Assembly (NCBI RefSeq): GCF_016598575.1
Contig: NZ_CP066801.1
Location: forward strand, 3,720,001 to 3,784,000
Direction: 5' to 3'
Length of the DNA stretch: 64,000 bases
Source of the DNA: Streptomyces sp. HSG2
Lineage (GTDB): Bacteria; Actinomycetota; Actinomycetes; Streptomycetales; Streptomycetaceae
Part shown: piece after piece, positions 8,835-17,751 of the stretch
Numbering within the stretch: the stretch's first letter is position 1
Layout: each line of letters starts with the position of its first letter
Made by a program: the position numbers and the translations under genes
Notes under the pieces: generated by a model
Told to the model about the DNA's origin: nothing
What the model saw: only the letters and a program-made list of their open reading frames with translations
Database searches by the model: none

Positions 8835-9020
8835 GCCGTACCCTCGGCGCCTCGGTCCGCCGGTTTCCTCCGGCCGTGGCGTGTCGCCGGGGGCCGGAAG
8901 GCGAGCCGGGGCACGGCCGCCGTGCCGGCGGTGTCACCGGGATGAGCGTCCGGCGTGCGACACGCGAGGACATGACGGAAGGTGAGGCTCTCGACGGCGA
9001 AATGGTCACGGAGGACGGTC

Positions 9021-9977
9021 ATGGCTCAGCAGTGGTCGACACGCACGCTCCCGAAGCCCCTGCGCACAGCCGTCGCGGCGGTGCGGAAGGTGCCGGGGGC
9101 CGGGACGGTCGGCAGGGCGACGGGGGCGGTGCTCGACCGGGTGGGGGCCGTGTCGCCGCGCGGTCGGCGGGTGGCCGTCTACACCGGAGCCGGCGCCTTG
9201 GGCATCGCCGGGATCGTGGAGTGGCCCGTGGCGGTGACCGGTGCGGCCGTGGCGTGGCTGACCCAGTCCCGGTCCCGTGACGCCGACGATGCGAGCGAGG
9301 CCGCCGCCCCGGAAGGAGCACGGCCCGGGGGTGAATCGCGTCGGACCGGGGCCCCCGGAGCCGACGGGTCCTCCTCCCGGTCCGCGTCGGCCCGGCGGAC
9401 GGCGCGGGCGAGGACCACCGAGGCGGCGAAGCCCGCCGCCGTGTCCCCGGGACGGCGGAAGACCCCGGCGACCCCGGCGGCGAAGACCTCCGCGGCCAGG
9501 AGGGCCACGGCCCGCCGGACCACCACCGAGGCCGCGGCCGAGCCCCCCGAGAGAGGGTCCGAGGCGAGGAAGGCCGCGACCGAGCGGGCACCCGCGAGGA
9601 AGACCGGCGCCGTAAAGACGACGGCGAGGAAGACCACGGCCGGGAAGACCGCGTCGAAGGCCGGTCCCGCGAAGAGCGCCACGGCGAGGAGGACTCCGGC
9701 CGAGCGGTCGCCCGCGAAGAAGACCGGAGGGGGCGGGACGACCGCGAGCAAGGCGGCGGCGAAGCGGACCGCCGGCGAGCCCACCCCGAGGAAGAGCACC
9801 GCGAAGAAGGCCTCCCCCGCGAAGGCCGCCCCCGCCAGGAAGACGACATCCGCGAAAAGGGCCACCCCCGCCAAGCGGACCCCCGCACGCCGCGCCCCGG
9901 CCAGGACCGGAGGCAGCGCCCGCGGGACCGGGGCGGCCCGGTCCCGCACCCGCCGACCGAGCGGGAAGGCGGGCTGA
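9021..9977 (+). CDS. Basic Lys/Ala/Arg/Thr-rich protein with histone H1-like tail
   Basis: Predicted 318-aa protein of two parts. Residues 1-90 are compact and contain a hydrophobic stretch (YTGAGALGIAGIVEWPVAVTGAAVAWL) that may insert in the membrane. Residues 120-318 are low complexity, made of irregular repeats of ARKT, AAKR, PAKK and SAKK, like the C-terminal tails of histone H1 and HupS-type nucleoid proteins. ATG 9021 has GGAGG eight bases upstream. It ends eight bases before the P-type ATPase gene, so both are surely one operon. Function is unknown; a membrane-anchored, nucleic-acid- or anion-binding partner of the ATPase is a guess. Confidence 0.82.
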   Translation: MAQQWSTRTLPKPLRTAVAAVRKVPGAGTVGRATGAVLDRVGAVSPRGRRVAVYTGAGALGIAGIVEWPVAVTGAAVAWLTQSRSRDADDASEAAAPEGARPGGESRRTGAPGADGSSSRSASARRTARARTTEAAKPAAVSPGRRKTPATPAAKTSAARRATARRTTTEAAAEPPERGSEARKAATERAPARKTGAVKTTARKTTAGKTASKAGPAKSATARRTPAERSPAKKTGGGGTTASKAAAKRTAGEPTPRKSTAKKASPAKAAPARKTTSAKRATPAKRTPARRAPARTGGSARGTGAARSRTRRPSGKAG

Positions 9978-9984
9978 GGCCCCG

Positions 9985-12900
9985 ATGGCAGGAGGACGGG
10001 GAGTGCTCACGCTGGCCCCAGGGGCACTCGCCGGAGCGGTGTCGGCCGGGCCGCGGCTGGCCGCCGGCGCCGTGGCGCCGGCGATCGGCGTCGTCGCCGG
10101 CACCGCGGCCGGCGCCGCGCGGGCCGGGGTTCGCGGCGCGGACTTCGCCGCACGGGCCGGCAGGGCGGCCCGCGCCGCCCTGCCGGGGCGCGGGGACGCG
10201 CACTGGCGGGCGGGCGCCCGCGCGCACCTGGCGCTGGCCCCCACCACCTCCACGCGTGGGGCAGCCTCCGAATCCGTCGCCTCGTCGGCCGCGCGGGCCG
10301 CGCGCGAGCTGGCCGAACACCCCGACGTCGCCTTCGCCTACTGGGACGCGGGGCTGACCCGGATGGTGGTGGCCGCCGCCGGGGACACCGTCGACGGCGC
10401 CCTGGTCTGCCGGGCGGAGCGGATCGCGGCGGCGCACGGGCTGGTCCGCCGAGCCGAGGGCCCGGCGGACCAGCCCCCCCATCCCGGCGACCCGACCCCG
10501 GTCCGGGTCGCCGGGATCGCGCTCGTCGCCGACATCCTGGGCGTGGCCGCCGGGCTGACCGGATCCACGCTCCGACTGCCGCCACTGCCCCGGATGTGCA
10601 CCGCTGTGGCGACATCGCTGCGCGAGAACCCGGCCTTCCGCGCCTGGCTGCGGTCGCGCCTGGGCGCACCCCGCCGGGACGTGGCGCTGGCGGTGGCGAA
10701 CGCGCTGGTGCACGGAGCCGGACAGTCGCCCGTTTCGCTGGTCCTCGACGGTGCCCTGCGGGCCTGGCAGCTCGTCGAGGCCCTCACCCGCGTCGCCGCC
10801 TTCGAGTCCATCCACGACACGCTGTGCGATCCGGCCAGGGTCGGTCCGCCCGCCGCGCCGTCGCCGCGCCCCGCCCCGCGCGTCGCCCCGGCCCAGGAGT
10901 ACGCCGCCAACGCGGCCGCCGGCAGCGTCGCGGGCGCGTTGGCCACCCTGCTGGTCAAACACGATCTGACGGAGGCGGCCGAGGCGGTGCTGGCCGGTTC
11001 GCCCAAGGCCGCCCGATACGGACCGGACGTGTTCCGCACCGTGCTGAGCGCCGCGCTCTGCCGCGGCGGCGTGCTGGTGCGAGAGCCCGAGCGGTTGCGG
11101 CAGTTGGAGATGGCGCGCGTCCTCGTGCTGCACGCCGGCGCGCTCCGGCTGCCGGGGCGGGACGCCGACCCGTGGGCCGAGGTGGTCCTGGACGCGGCGC
11201 GCCGGGCGGGACTGAGGGTCGTCATGGTGCGCGACCCCGCGTCCGACCGCACGGACTTCGCGGGCCTCGCCGACCACGTGGTCGACGCCGGGCGCCCACT
11301 GAGGGATGTGGTGGAGGCGTCACGCGAGGAGGGCGGCGTGATCACCGTCGTCCGCCCCCTGCCGGGCGACGATCCGACGGTGGTGGAGGGGCTGCTCGGC
11401 GGCGACCTGGCGGTGGCGCTGGCCGACGGCCCGGCGGCGGTGGCCTGGGCGGCCGATCTGATCGCCCCGCACGGGTTGTCCGATGTCTGGCGGCTGCTGC
11501 GGGCCGTGCCGGCGGCTCGGCGGGTCGGCCGCCGCTCGCAGACCCTGGCCCGCTCCGGTGCCGCGCTGTCGGGACTGCTCGTCGCGGTCGGCGAGGCGCG
11601 GCGGCGACGCGGTCGGGCCCTCGTCGGGCTGCCGACCGGGCGCCACACGCCCGTGGACGTGGGCGCGGGGGCCGCCCTGTTCACCGGGGTCCGCGCGGCG
11701 CTCGGGGTGGCCTTGGCCCGCACCCCTCGCCCCCGGCCCCGGGTGGCCTGGCACACGCTCGACCCGGAGGGGGTCCGTGACCGGATCGACCGACTGCGAG
11801 GACCGGGGCCGTCCGCCTCGCGGGAGTGGGCGGGGCGGGCCCGCGGAGCGGTCCGCCGAGCGGGACGGGCCCCGGTACTGGCCCCCGTGACCTGGACCTG
11901 GCAGTTGGGCCGTGCGGTTCGGGGAGAGCTCGACGACCCCCTCACCCCGGTGCTCGCGGTCGGTTCGGCGGCCGAGGCCATCCTCGGCTCCGCCGTCGAC
12001 GCGCTGCTCGTCGTCGGCGCCCTCGATCTGAACGCTCTGGTCGGCGGATTCCAGCGGTTGCGCGCGGAGCGCGCGCTGGCCGGGCTCCTCGCGCGGCAGA
12101 AGCGCCGGGCGCGGCTCGTCGTCGGCGAGACGTCCGGGGTGCCCTCGGTGCCTCGCGTCGTGGAGGCCGCCAGGCTGCGCCCCGGCGACATCGTCGAACT
12201 GGAGACGGACGACGTGGTGCCCGCCGACGCCCGGCTGCTGTGGGAGGACGGGCTGGAGGTCGACGAATCCGCGCTGACCGGCGAGTCCCTCCCGGTGGGC
12301 AAGTCGGTGGAGCCCGTGGCGAGCGCCCCGGTCGCCGAGCGACGCTGCATGGTCCACGAGGGCACCACGGTGGTGGCGGGCCGAGCCCGAGCGGTCGTGG
12401 TGGACGTCGGGCCGGACACGGAGGCCGCCCGCGCGGTCGCGCTGGCGGCGCGCGCCCCGGCCGCCCCCGGCGTCCAGGCCCGGCTGCGGGAACTCACCCG
12501 CAAGGCGCTGCCACTCACGCTGGCGGGCGGCGCCGCCGTGACCGGGTTGTCGCTGCTGCGCGGCGCGCGGGTGAGGAACGCGGTCAGCGGCGGTGTGTCC
12601 GTGGCGGTGGCCGCCGTGCCCGAGGGGCTGCCGCTGGTGGCGACGGTGGCGCAACTCGCCGCCGCCCGCCGCCTCGGCCGCCGCGGGGTCCTGGTCCGCA
12701 CCCCGCGCACCCTGGAGGCGCTCGGCCGCATGGACACCATGTGCTTCGACAAGACCGGCACACTCACCGAGAACCGGTTGCGCCTGGTCAGAGTGGGCGG
12801 CGCCGACGGCGTCGTCCGCCGGCCGGGCGAGGCCGGGGCCGCATCCACCGTCCGCGTGGCGGCCCGCGCCTGCCCCAGGCTCGACGGTGACGGTGGCCGC

Positions 12901-14370
12901 CGCCCCCGGCACGCCACCGACGGAGCCGTCCTGGACGCCGCCGGAGCCGACCCGGGGTGGGTCCAGGAGGGCGGGCTCCCCTTCGAGACCTCGCGCGGCT
13001 ACGCCGCCGCCGTGGGACGAGAGGACGGCCGACCGCCCGTCCTGGTGGTCAAGGGCGCCCCGGAGACCGTGTTGCCCGCCTGCGTCGGCATGATGGACGA
13101 CGCGGAGCGGACGGCGCAGGCGCTGGCCCGCCGCGGCCTGCGGGTCCTCGCGGTCGCCCAGCGCCCCCTCACCGAGGGGGAGGAGGCGGAGGAGGTCCTC
13201 GAACATCCTCCGGGCAAACTGGAGTTCACCGGACTGGTCGCGCTGTCCGACGTGCCCCGACAGACGTCACCGGCCCTGGTGCGCGGCCTTCGCGAGGCAG
13301 GGGTCCGCCCCGTGGTCCTCACCGGCGACCACCCGCAGACGGCCCGGGCCGTCGCCGCCGAACTGGGCTGGCCCGAGGACGCGGCCGTGATCACCGGGGA
13401 CGAACTGGCGGCCGCGGACCGGGCCGGGCGCGCGCGGATGGTCCGCGACGCCGATGTCGTGGCACGGGTGGCTCCCGAACAAAAGCTGCTCGTGGTGGAG
13501 GCACTCCGGGACGCGGGCCGGGTGGTCGGCATGGTCGGCGACGGCGCCAACGACGCCGCCGCCATCCGTGCCGCCGACATCGGCGTCGGCCTCGACACAC
13601 GGGGCTCGGCCGCGGCGCGCAACGCCGCCGATCTGGTCGTCGCCGGCACGGACCTGCTGGTGCTCACGGAGGCGATCCGGGAGGGCCGGGCCCTGTGGCG
13701 CAGCGTCGCCGACGCCATCGCGATCCTCGTCGGCGGAAACGCCGGGGAGGTCGGCTTCGGTCTGCTCGGCACGGCCCTGGGAGGTGCGGCGCCGTTGTCC
13801 ACCCGGCAGATGCTGCTGGTGAACCTCTTCACCGATCTCTTCCCCGCCATGGCGGTGGCGGTGACCCCGCCCGAGGAGGACGAACCGGAGGAGGGTGCCG
13901 GCGGGGGCGGGGCACCCGCCGCCGCCCCGCTCGGCACGACGGTGCTCGGCGCGCCCCTGGTCCGCCAGATCCGGCACCGCGCCCTGACGACCTGCCTGGG
14001 CGCCGTCGTCGCCTGGCTGCTGGGAAGGCTCACCCCGGGCACGGAGCGGCGTGCCACGACCATGGCCCTGTGCGCGGTGGTCGGCACCCAGCTGGCCCAG
14101 ACCCTCACCGACCGCAGGGGCAGCCGGTTGGTCCGGGCCACCTCCCTGGGGTCCGCCGCCGCCCTGGTGGCCCTGGTCCAGACCCCGGTGGTCAGCGCCC
14201 TGTTCGGCTGCACCCCCCTCGGCCCGCTGGCCTGGACGGCCGTCCTCGTCGCCATCGCCGTCGCCCTGGCGGGCCAGCGCGCGGTGCCCCGGGTGGAGGA
14301 GGCGCTGGCCCGGTGGTGGCCTCGGGCGGTCGATCGGCTGCCGGAGCCGCTGCGCCTGGTCGCGGGGTGA
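9985..14370 (+). CDS. CtpI-like cation-transporting P-type ATPase
   Basis: Very large (1461 aa) P-type ATPase. Residues 1-600 form an actinobacteria-type N-terminal extension without standard metal-binding motifs. The ATPase core follows: actuator motif TGES (Thr765), a P2-type PEGLP in TM4 (Pro879), phosphorylation site DKTGTLTENRL (Asp922), the TGDHP segment and the hinge MVGDGANDAAA (Gly1185). About four C-terminal helices follow. Length and architecture resemble mycobacterial CtpI (family knowledge); the ion is unknown. ATG 9985 lies eight bases after the basic-tail gene. The PEGLP motif points to the Ca2+/H+-type group rather than heavy-metal pumps (CPC absent). Confidence 0.93.
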   Translation: MAGGRGVLTLAPGALAGAVSAGPRLAAGAVAPAIGVVAGTAAGAARAGVRGADFAARAGRAARAALPGRGDAHWRAGARAHLALAPTTSTRGAASESVASSAARAARELAEHPDVAFAYWDAGLTRMVVAAAGDTVDGALVCRAERIAAAHGLVRRAEGPADQPPHPGDPTPVRVAGIALVADILGVAAGLTGSTLRLPPLPRMCTAVATSLRENPAFRAWLRSRLGAPRRDVALAVANALVHGAGQSPVSLVLDGALRAWQLVEALTRVAAFESIHDTLCDPARVGPPAAPSPRPAPRVAPAQEYAANAAAGSVAGALATLLVKHDLTEAAEAVLAGSPKAARYGPDVFRTVLSAALCRGGVLVREPERLRQLEMARVLVLHAGALRLPGRDADPWAEVVLDAARRAGLRVVMVRDPASDRTDFAGLADHVVDAGRPLRDVVEASREEGGVITVVRPLPGDDPTVVEGLLGGDLAVALADGPAAVAWAADLIAPHGLSDVWRLLRAVPAARRVGRRSQTLARSGAALSGLLVAVGEARRRRGRALVGLPTGRHTPVDVGAGAALFTGVRAALGVALARTPRPRPRVAWHTLDPEGVRDRIDRLRGPGPSASREWAGRARGAVRRAGRAPVLAPVTWTWQLGRAVRGELDDPLTPVLAVGSAAEAILGSAVDALLVVGALDLNALVGGFQRLRAERALAGLLARQKRRARLVVGETSGVPSVPRVVEAARLRPGDIVELETDDVVPADARLLWEDGLEVDESALTGESLPVGKSVEPVASAPVAERRCMVHEGTTVVAGRARAVVVDVGPDTEAARAVALAARAPAAPGVQARLRELTRKALPLTLAGGAAVTGLSLLRGARVRNAVSGGVSVAVAAVPEGLPLVATVAQLAAARRLGRRGVLVRTPRTLEALGRMDTMCFDKTGTLTENRLRLVRVGGADGVVRRPGEAGAASTVRVAARACPRLDGDGGRRPRHATDGAVLDAAGADPGWVQEGGLPFETSRGYAAAVGREDGRPPVLVVKGAPETVLPACVGMMDDAERTAQALARRGLRVLAVAQRPLTEGEEAEEVLEHPPGKLEFTGLVALSDVPRQTSPALVRGLREAGVRPVVLTGDHPQTARAVAAELGWPEDAAVITGDELAAADRAGRARMVRDADVVARVAPEQKLLVVEALRDAGRVVGMVGDGANDAAAIRAADIGVGLDTRGSAAARNAADLVVAGTDLLVLTEAIREGRALWRSVADAIAILVGGNAGEVGFGLLGTALGGAAPLSTRQMLLVNLFTDLFPAMAVAVTPPEEDEPEEGAGGGGAPAAAPLGTTVLGAPLVRQIRHRALTTCLGAVVAWLLGRLTPGTERRATTMALCAVVGTQLAQTLTDRRGSRLVRATSLGSAAALVALVQTPVVSALFGCTPLGPLAWTAVLVAIAVALAGQRAVPRVEEALARWWPRAVDRLPEPLRLVAG

Positions 14371-14486
14371 CCGGTGGCGGGTCCGCACCGCCGGCCCCGG
14401 ATGCCGGCCGACCTCGGGACGGGCCCGGGCGCCGGGGCACGGCACACCGGGAACGCGGCACCCGAGGGGCACGGCACAATGGGGGG

Positions 14487-15656
14487 ATGTCCACGCTCCT
14501 CGCCCCTCCCCTCCTGCGGATCGGTCCGCACCTGGTCGGTCCGCCCGTCGTCCTGGCCCCCATGGCGGGGATCACGAACGCGCCGTTCCGCACCCTGTGC
14601 CGGTCCTACGCCGAGCGTGGCGCGACGGAGGGGCCCGGGAGCAGGGGACTGTTCGTCAGCGAGATGATCACCAGCCGTGCCCTGGTCGAGCGCAACGAGC
14701 GCACCATGCGGCTGATCCACTTCGACGCGACCGAGCGGCCACGCTCGATCCAGCTGTACGGCGTCGACCCGGCCACCGTCGGCAAGGCCGTCCGGATGAT
14801 CGCGGAGGAGGACCTCGCCGACCACATCGACCTGAACTTCGGCTGCCCGGTGCCGAAGGTGACCCGGAGGGGCGGTGGCTCGGCGCTCCCCTACAAGCGG
14901 AACCTGCTGCGGGCGATCCTCCGCGAGGCCGTCGCCGGAGCCGGCCACCTCCCCGTGACGATGAAGATGCGCAAGGGCATCGACGACGATCACCTCACCT
15001 ATCTCGACGCCGGTCGGATCGCCGTCGAGGAGGGCGTGACGGCGGTAGCGCTGCACGGGCGCACCACGGCCCAGCACTACGGCGGCACGGCCGACTGGGA
15101 CGCCATCGCCCGGCTGAAGGAACACGTCCCGGAGATCCCGGTGCTCGGCAACGGCGACATCTGGTCCGCGGACGACGCGTTGCGGATGATGCGGGAGACC
15201 GGCTGCGACGGCGTCGTGGTCGGACGGGGCTGCCTCGGGCGACCCTGGCTCTTCGCCGACCTCGTCGCCGCCTTCGCGGGGGTCACCGACCACCACCGGC
15301 CCGACCTGCGCGAGGTCGCCGAGGTGATGGTGCGCCACGCCACGCTGCTCGGCGAGTGGCTCGGCGACCCCTCCCGGGGCGTGATCGACTTCCGTAAGCA
15401 CGTCGCCTGGTACCTGAAGGGCTTCGCGGTCGGCTCCGAGGCGCGCCGGAGGCTGGCGATCACCTCCTCGCTCGACGAGTTGCGGGCGGGTCTGGACGAA
15501 CTGGACCTCGACCAGCCCTGGCCGGCCGGGGCGGACGGCCCACGCGGTCGTACCGCCGGCAACAACCGCGTGGTGCTGCCCGACGGCTGGCTGCGCGACC
15601 CGTACGACTGCGCGGGGGTCGGCGAGGACGCCGAACTCGACACCTCGGGTGGCTGA
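14487..15656 (+). CDS. dusB: tRNA-dihydrouridine synthase DusB
   Basis: Flavin-dependent enzyme that reduces uridine to dihydrouridine in the D-loop of tRNAs. The 389-aa TIM-barrel protein has VLAPMAGITNAPFR at the FMN site, the catalytic cysteine in DLNFGCPVPKVTRRGGGSAL (Cys120), the substrate/FMN histidine in ALHGRTTAQHYGG and the phosphate-binding GNGDIWSADDAL. ATG 14487 follows a run of G residues that serves as ribosome site. It is convergent with the membrane sulfatase gene, 24 bases apart, and 116 bases after the ATPase gene. Confidence 0.95.
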   Translation: MSTLLAPPLLRIGPHLVGPPVVLAPMAGITNAPFRTLCRSYAERGATEGPGSRGLFVSEMITSRALVERNERTMRLIHFDATERPRSIQLYGVDPATVGKAVRMIAEEDLADHIDLNFGCPVPKVTRRGGGSALPYKRNLLRAILREAVAGAGHLPVTMKMRKGIDDDHLTYLDAGRIAVEEGVTAVALHGRTTAQHYGGTADWDAIARLKEHVPEIPVLGNGDIWSADDALRMMRETGCDGVVVGRGCLGRPWLFADLVAAFAGVTDHHRPDLREVAEVMVRHATLLGEWLGDPSRGVIDFRKHVAWYLKGFAVGSEARRRLAITSSLDELRAGLDELDLDQPWPAGADGPRGRTAGNNRVVLPDGWLRDPYDCAGVGEDAELDTSGG

Positions 15657-15680
15657 CCGGGGCGCGGTCGTGGCCCTCGG

Positions 15681-17525
15681 TCACTCCCCGCTCGGCCGGG
15701 AAGTCGAGCCGTACGCCGTCAGGAACCGGTCCCGGAAGGCGTCCATCCGCCACACCGGCGCGTCGCCCGCGGGGCGGAGACCCTCCGTCCACTCCCAGTC
15801 GGCGATCCGGTCGAGCACCGACGGGTCCCTGGCCACGATCGTCACCGGGACGTCCCGGCTCGCGTCGGGTCCGGTGACCCGGGAGCGCGGCTGGTGGTCG
15901 CCGAGGAAGACGAGCACCGTGTCGTCCTCGCCGTGTCGTCGAAGCCACTCGGTCAGGCTGGTGATCGAGTACTCCACCGACTCGCCGTACTCCTCACGGG
16001 ACAGGGTCGAGTCGGCGATCACCTTCGCCGGGTCCTCGCCGGCCTCCTCGATCGGGCCGAAGATCCGCCCGTCACCCAGCTCGTCCCAGTCGACCATGCG
16101 CGGGATCGGTGCCCAGGGCTGGTGGCTGGAGGTCAGGATGACCAGTGCCATCAGGTCGCGTTCCCGCTCCCGGCCGTGTTCCAGGCGTTGGAAGGCGTCC
16201 AGGGTGTACTGGTCCGGCATCGTCGACCAGCTGAACTTGGGCCCCCGGTACCCCAGCTCGAAGGCGTCGTACACCTGGTCGAGGCCGTAGAACTCGGCCT
16301 CGGGCCAGGCCTTCTGCACGCCGGGCATGACCCCGACGGTGTCCCAGGCCCCCGTCTCGCCGAACGCCTTCGTCAGGCTGAGACGGTCGCCGGCCATGAC
16401 CGTGCGGTAGCGCTGCTGGTTGTCGATCCAGAGGCCGGACATGAACGTGGAGTGGCCGAGCCAGCTGCCGGCGCCGAACGTCGACGAGGTCAGCCAGCCG
16501 CTCCGCGCCCCGAACCCCGCGTCCGTCAAATCCCGGTCTGCCTCCTCCAGCGCGCGCCCCACCCCGGGCGCGATCAGCGGGTCCTCCAACGCGGTGCGGC
16601 CGTAGCTCTCGATGAACGCGAAGATCACGTCCTTGCCGCGCAACTCGGTCAACAACGCGTCGCCGGGGGTGGCTCCGAAGGTGTCCCGGCCTGCCTCCCG
16701 CGCGAACGCCGCCTCGTCGCGCAGGGTGTCCACGGTCGTCTCCACATGGCGCTCGACCGCCGAGGCCGCCTGGTCGGCGGCGAGCGGTGCCCCGAAGAGT
16801 TGCAGGCCCAACGCCGAGGCGGTGACCCAGACCGTGCCGGCCGCCAGCGTCGCACGGGCCGCCGGCGCCCGCCGTGCCGCGATCCTCACGGTCAGCCGCG
16901 CCGCCGCCCACGCCATGAGGGCGGGCAGCAGCAACACGAGCGCCACGGCTCCGACGGCCGCCAGGACGGCAGTGCCCCCGCCCATCGAGTCCGCGACGAA
17001 GGACTGCGCGTCGTCGAGCAGGCCCCAGTCGAGGACCGGATTGAATCCTCGCCCCAGGTACTCGTGGAAGCCCAGGTCCAGCAGGTTCAACAGTGTCAGG
17101 GTGCCCAGGACGGCACCGGCGAACGCCGCCGCCGGAACCCGGGCCCGCCGGGGCAGCGCGGGCAACAGAACGGCCGCAACGATCGCCTCGCCGGGGATCC
17201 GCAGGAACGCCGTCGCGCGCAGCTCTTCGAGAGTCCCGGGCAGCAGCAGCGAGGCGAGGAGCAGCGAGGCCGCGAGCGTCGTCGCGCACGCGCCCCGCAC
17301 CCGAGCGGCCGAGGGCCGTAGGCGGGGCGGCCACGCGCGCGCCGCTCCCGCTGCCCGCCGCCAGGGCGACGATGCCCCGATCCGCTCACGCCGCTCCCCC
17401 TCGGCTCGGTTCGCGGACTCCTCCGCTGAGGACTCCGCGTCCGGCGCCCCCGCGGGGGAGTCCGCCGATCCGTCGGAAGCGGGGACGCCCTCGGGCGTCC
17501 TGCGCGGACGAGTGAAGACTGGCAC
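15681..17525 (-). CDS. Membrane-bound sulfatase / LTA-synthase-like protein
   Basis: Predicted 614-aa integral membrane protein of the alkaline phosphatase superfamily. After a charged cytoplasmic N terminus (about 85 residues) come four to five transmembrane helices (residues 85-255). An extracytoplasmic sulfatase-like domain follows: VIFAFIESYGRTAL at its start, STFMSGLWIDNQQRYRT, ILTSSHQPWAP and FLGDHQPRSRV, the last two carrying metal ligands. It starts at GTG 17525 with GGAGG about nine bases upstream. Such proteins transfer or remove phosphoglycerol or sulfate-type groups on envelope polymers; the substrate here is unknown. Confidence 0.86.
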   Translation of the reverse strand: MPVFTRPRRTPEGVPASDGSADSPAGAPDAESSAEESANRAEGERRERIGASSPWRRAAGAARAWPPRLRPSAARVRGACATTLAASLLLASLLLPGTLEELRATAFLRIPGEAIVAAVLLPALPRRARVPAAAFAGAVLGTLTLLNLLDLGFHEYLGRGFNPVLDWGLLDDAQSFVADSMGGGTAVLAAVGAVALVLLLPALMAWAAARLTVRIAARRAPAARATLAAGTVWVTASALGLQLFGAPLAADQAASAVERHVETTVDTLRDEAAFAREAGRDTFGATPGDALLTELRGKDVIFAFIESYGRTALEDPLIAPGVGRALEEADRDLTDAGFGARSGWLTSSTFGAGSWLGHSTFMSGLWIDNQQRYRTVMAGDRLSLTKAFGETGAWDTVGVMPGVQKAWPEAEFYGLDQVYDAFELGYRGPKFSWSTMPDQYTLDAFQRLEHGRERERDLMALVILTSSHQPWAPIPRMVDWDELGDGRIFGPIEEAGEDPAKVIADSTLSREEYGESVEYSITSLTEWLRRHGEDDTVLVFLGDHQPRSRVTGPDASRDVPVTIVARDPSVLDRIADWEWTEGLRPAGDAPVWRMDAFRDRFLTAYGSTSRPSGE

Positions 17526-17751
17526 CCGAAGGTCCTCCGTACGAGCCCGGTGCGGCGACTTGGTCGTCCTCCCGTACGGCCGGCTCGTCGACTTCGTTCA
17601 ACCACGCCGTCGGGCCGTGCGACCCGGGCACCATCCTGCCGTCGACCCGAGCCGCGCGGCGCCCCTCACGCGCCGTCGCGTGGGCGGTCGCCCTTCCCTC
17701 GGCCCGCCGGGCGGGACCCGGCGGCCCGGAGGCCGGCGCGGGACCCGGCCC

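Noticed and set aside
9400..9970. Repetitive stretch as a tandem repeat array or CRISPR
   Set aside because: Repeats are in frame and encode the basic tail, with irregular spacing and no unique spacers.
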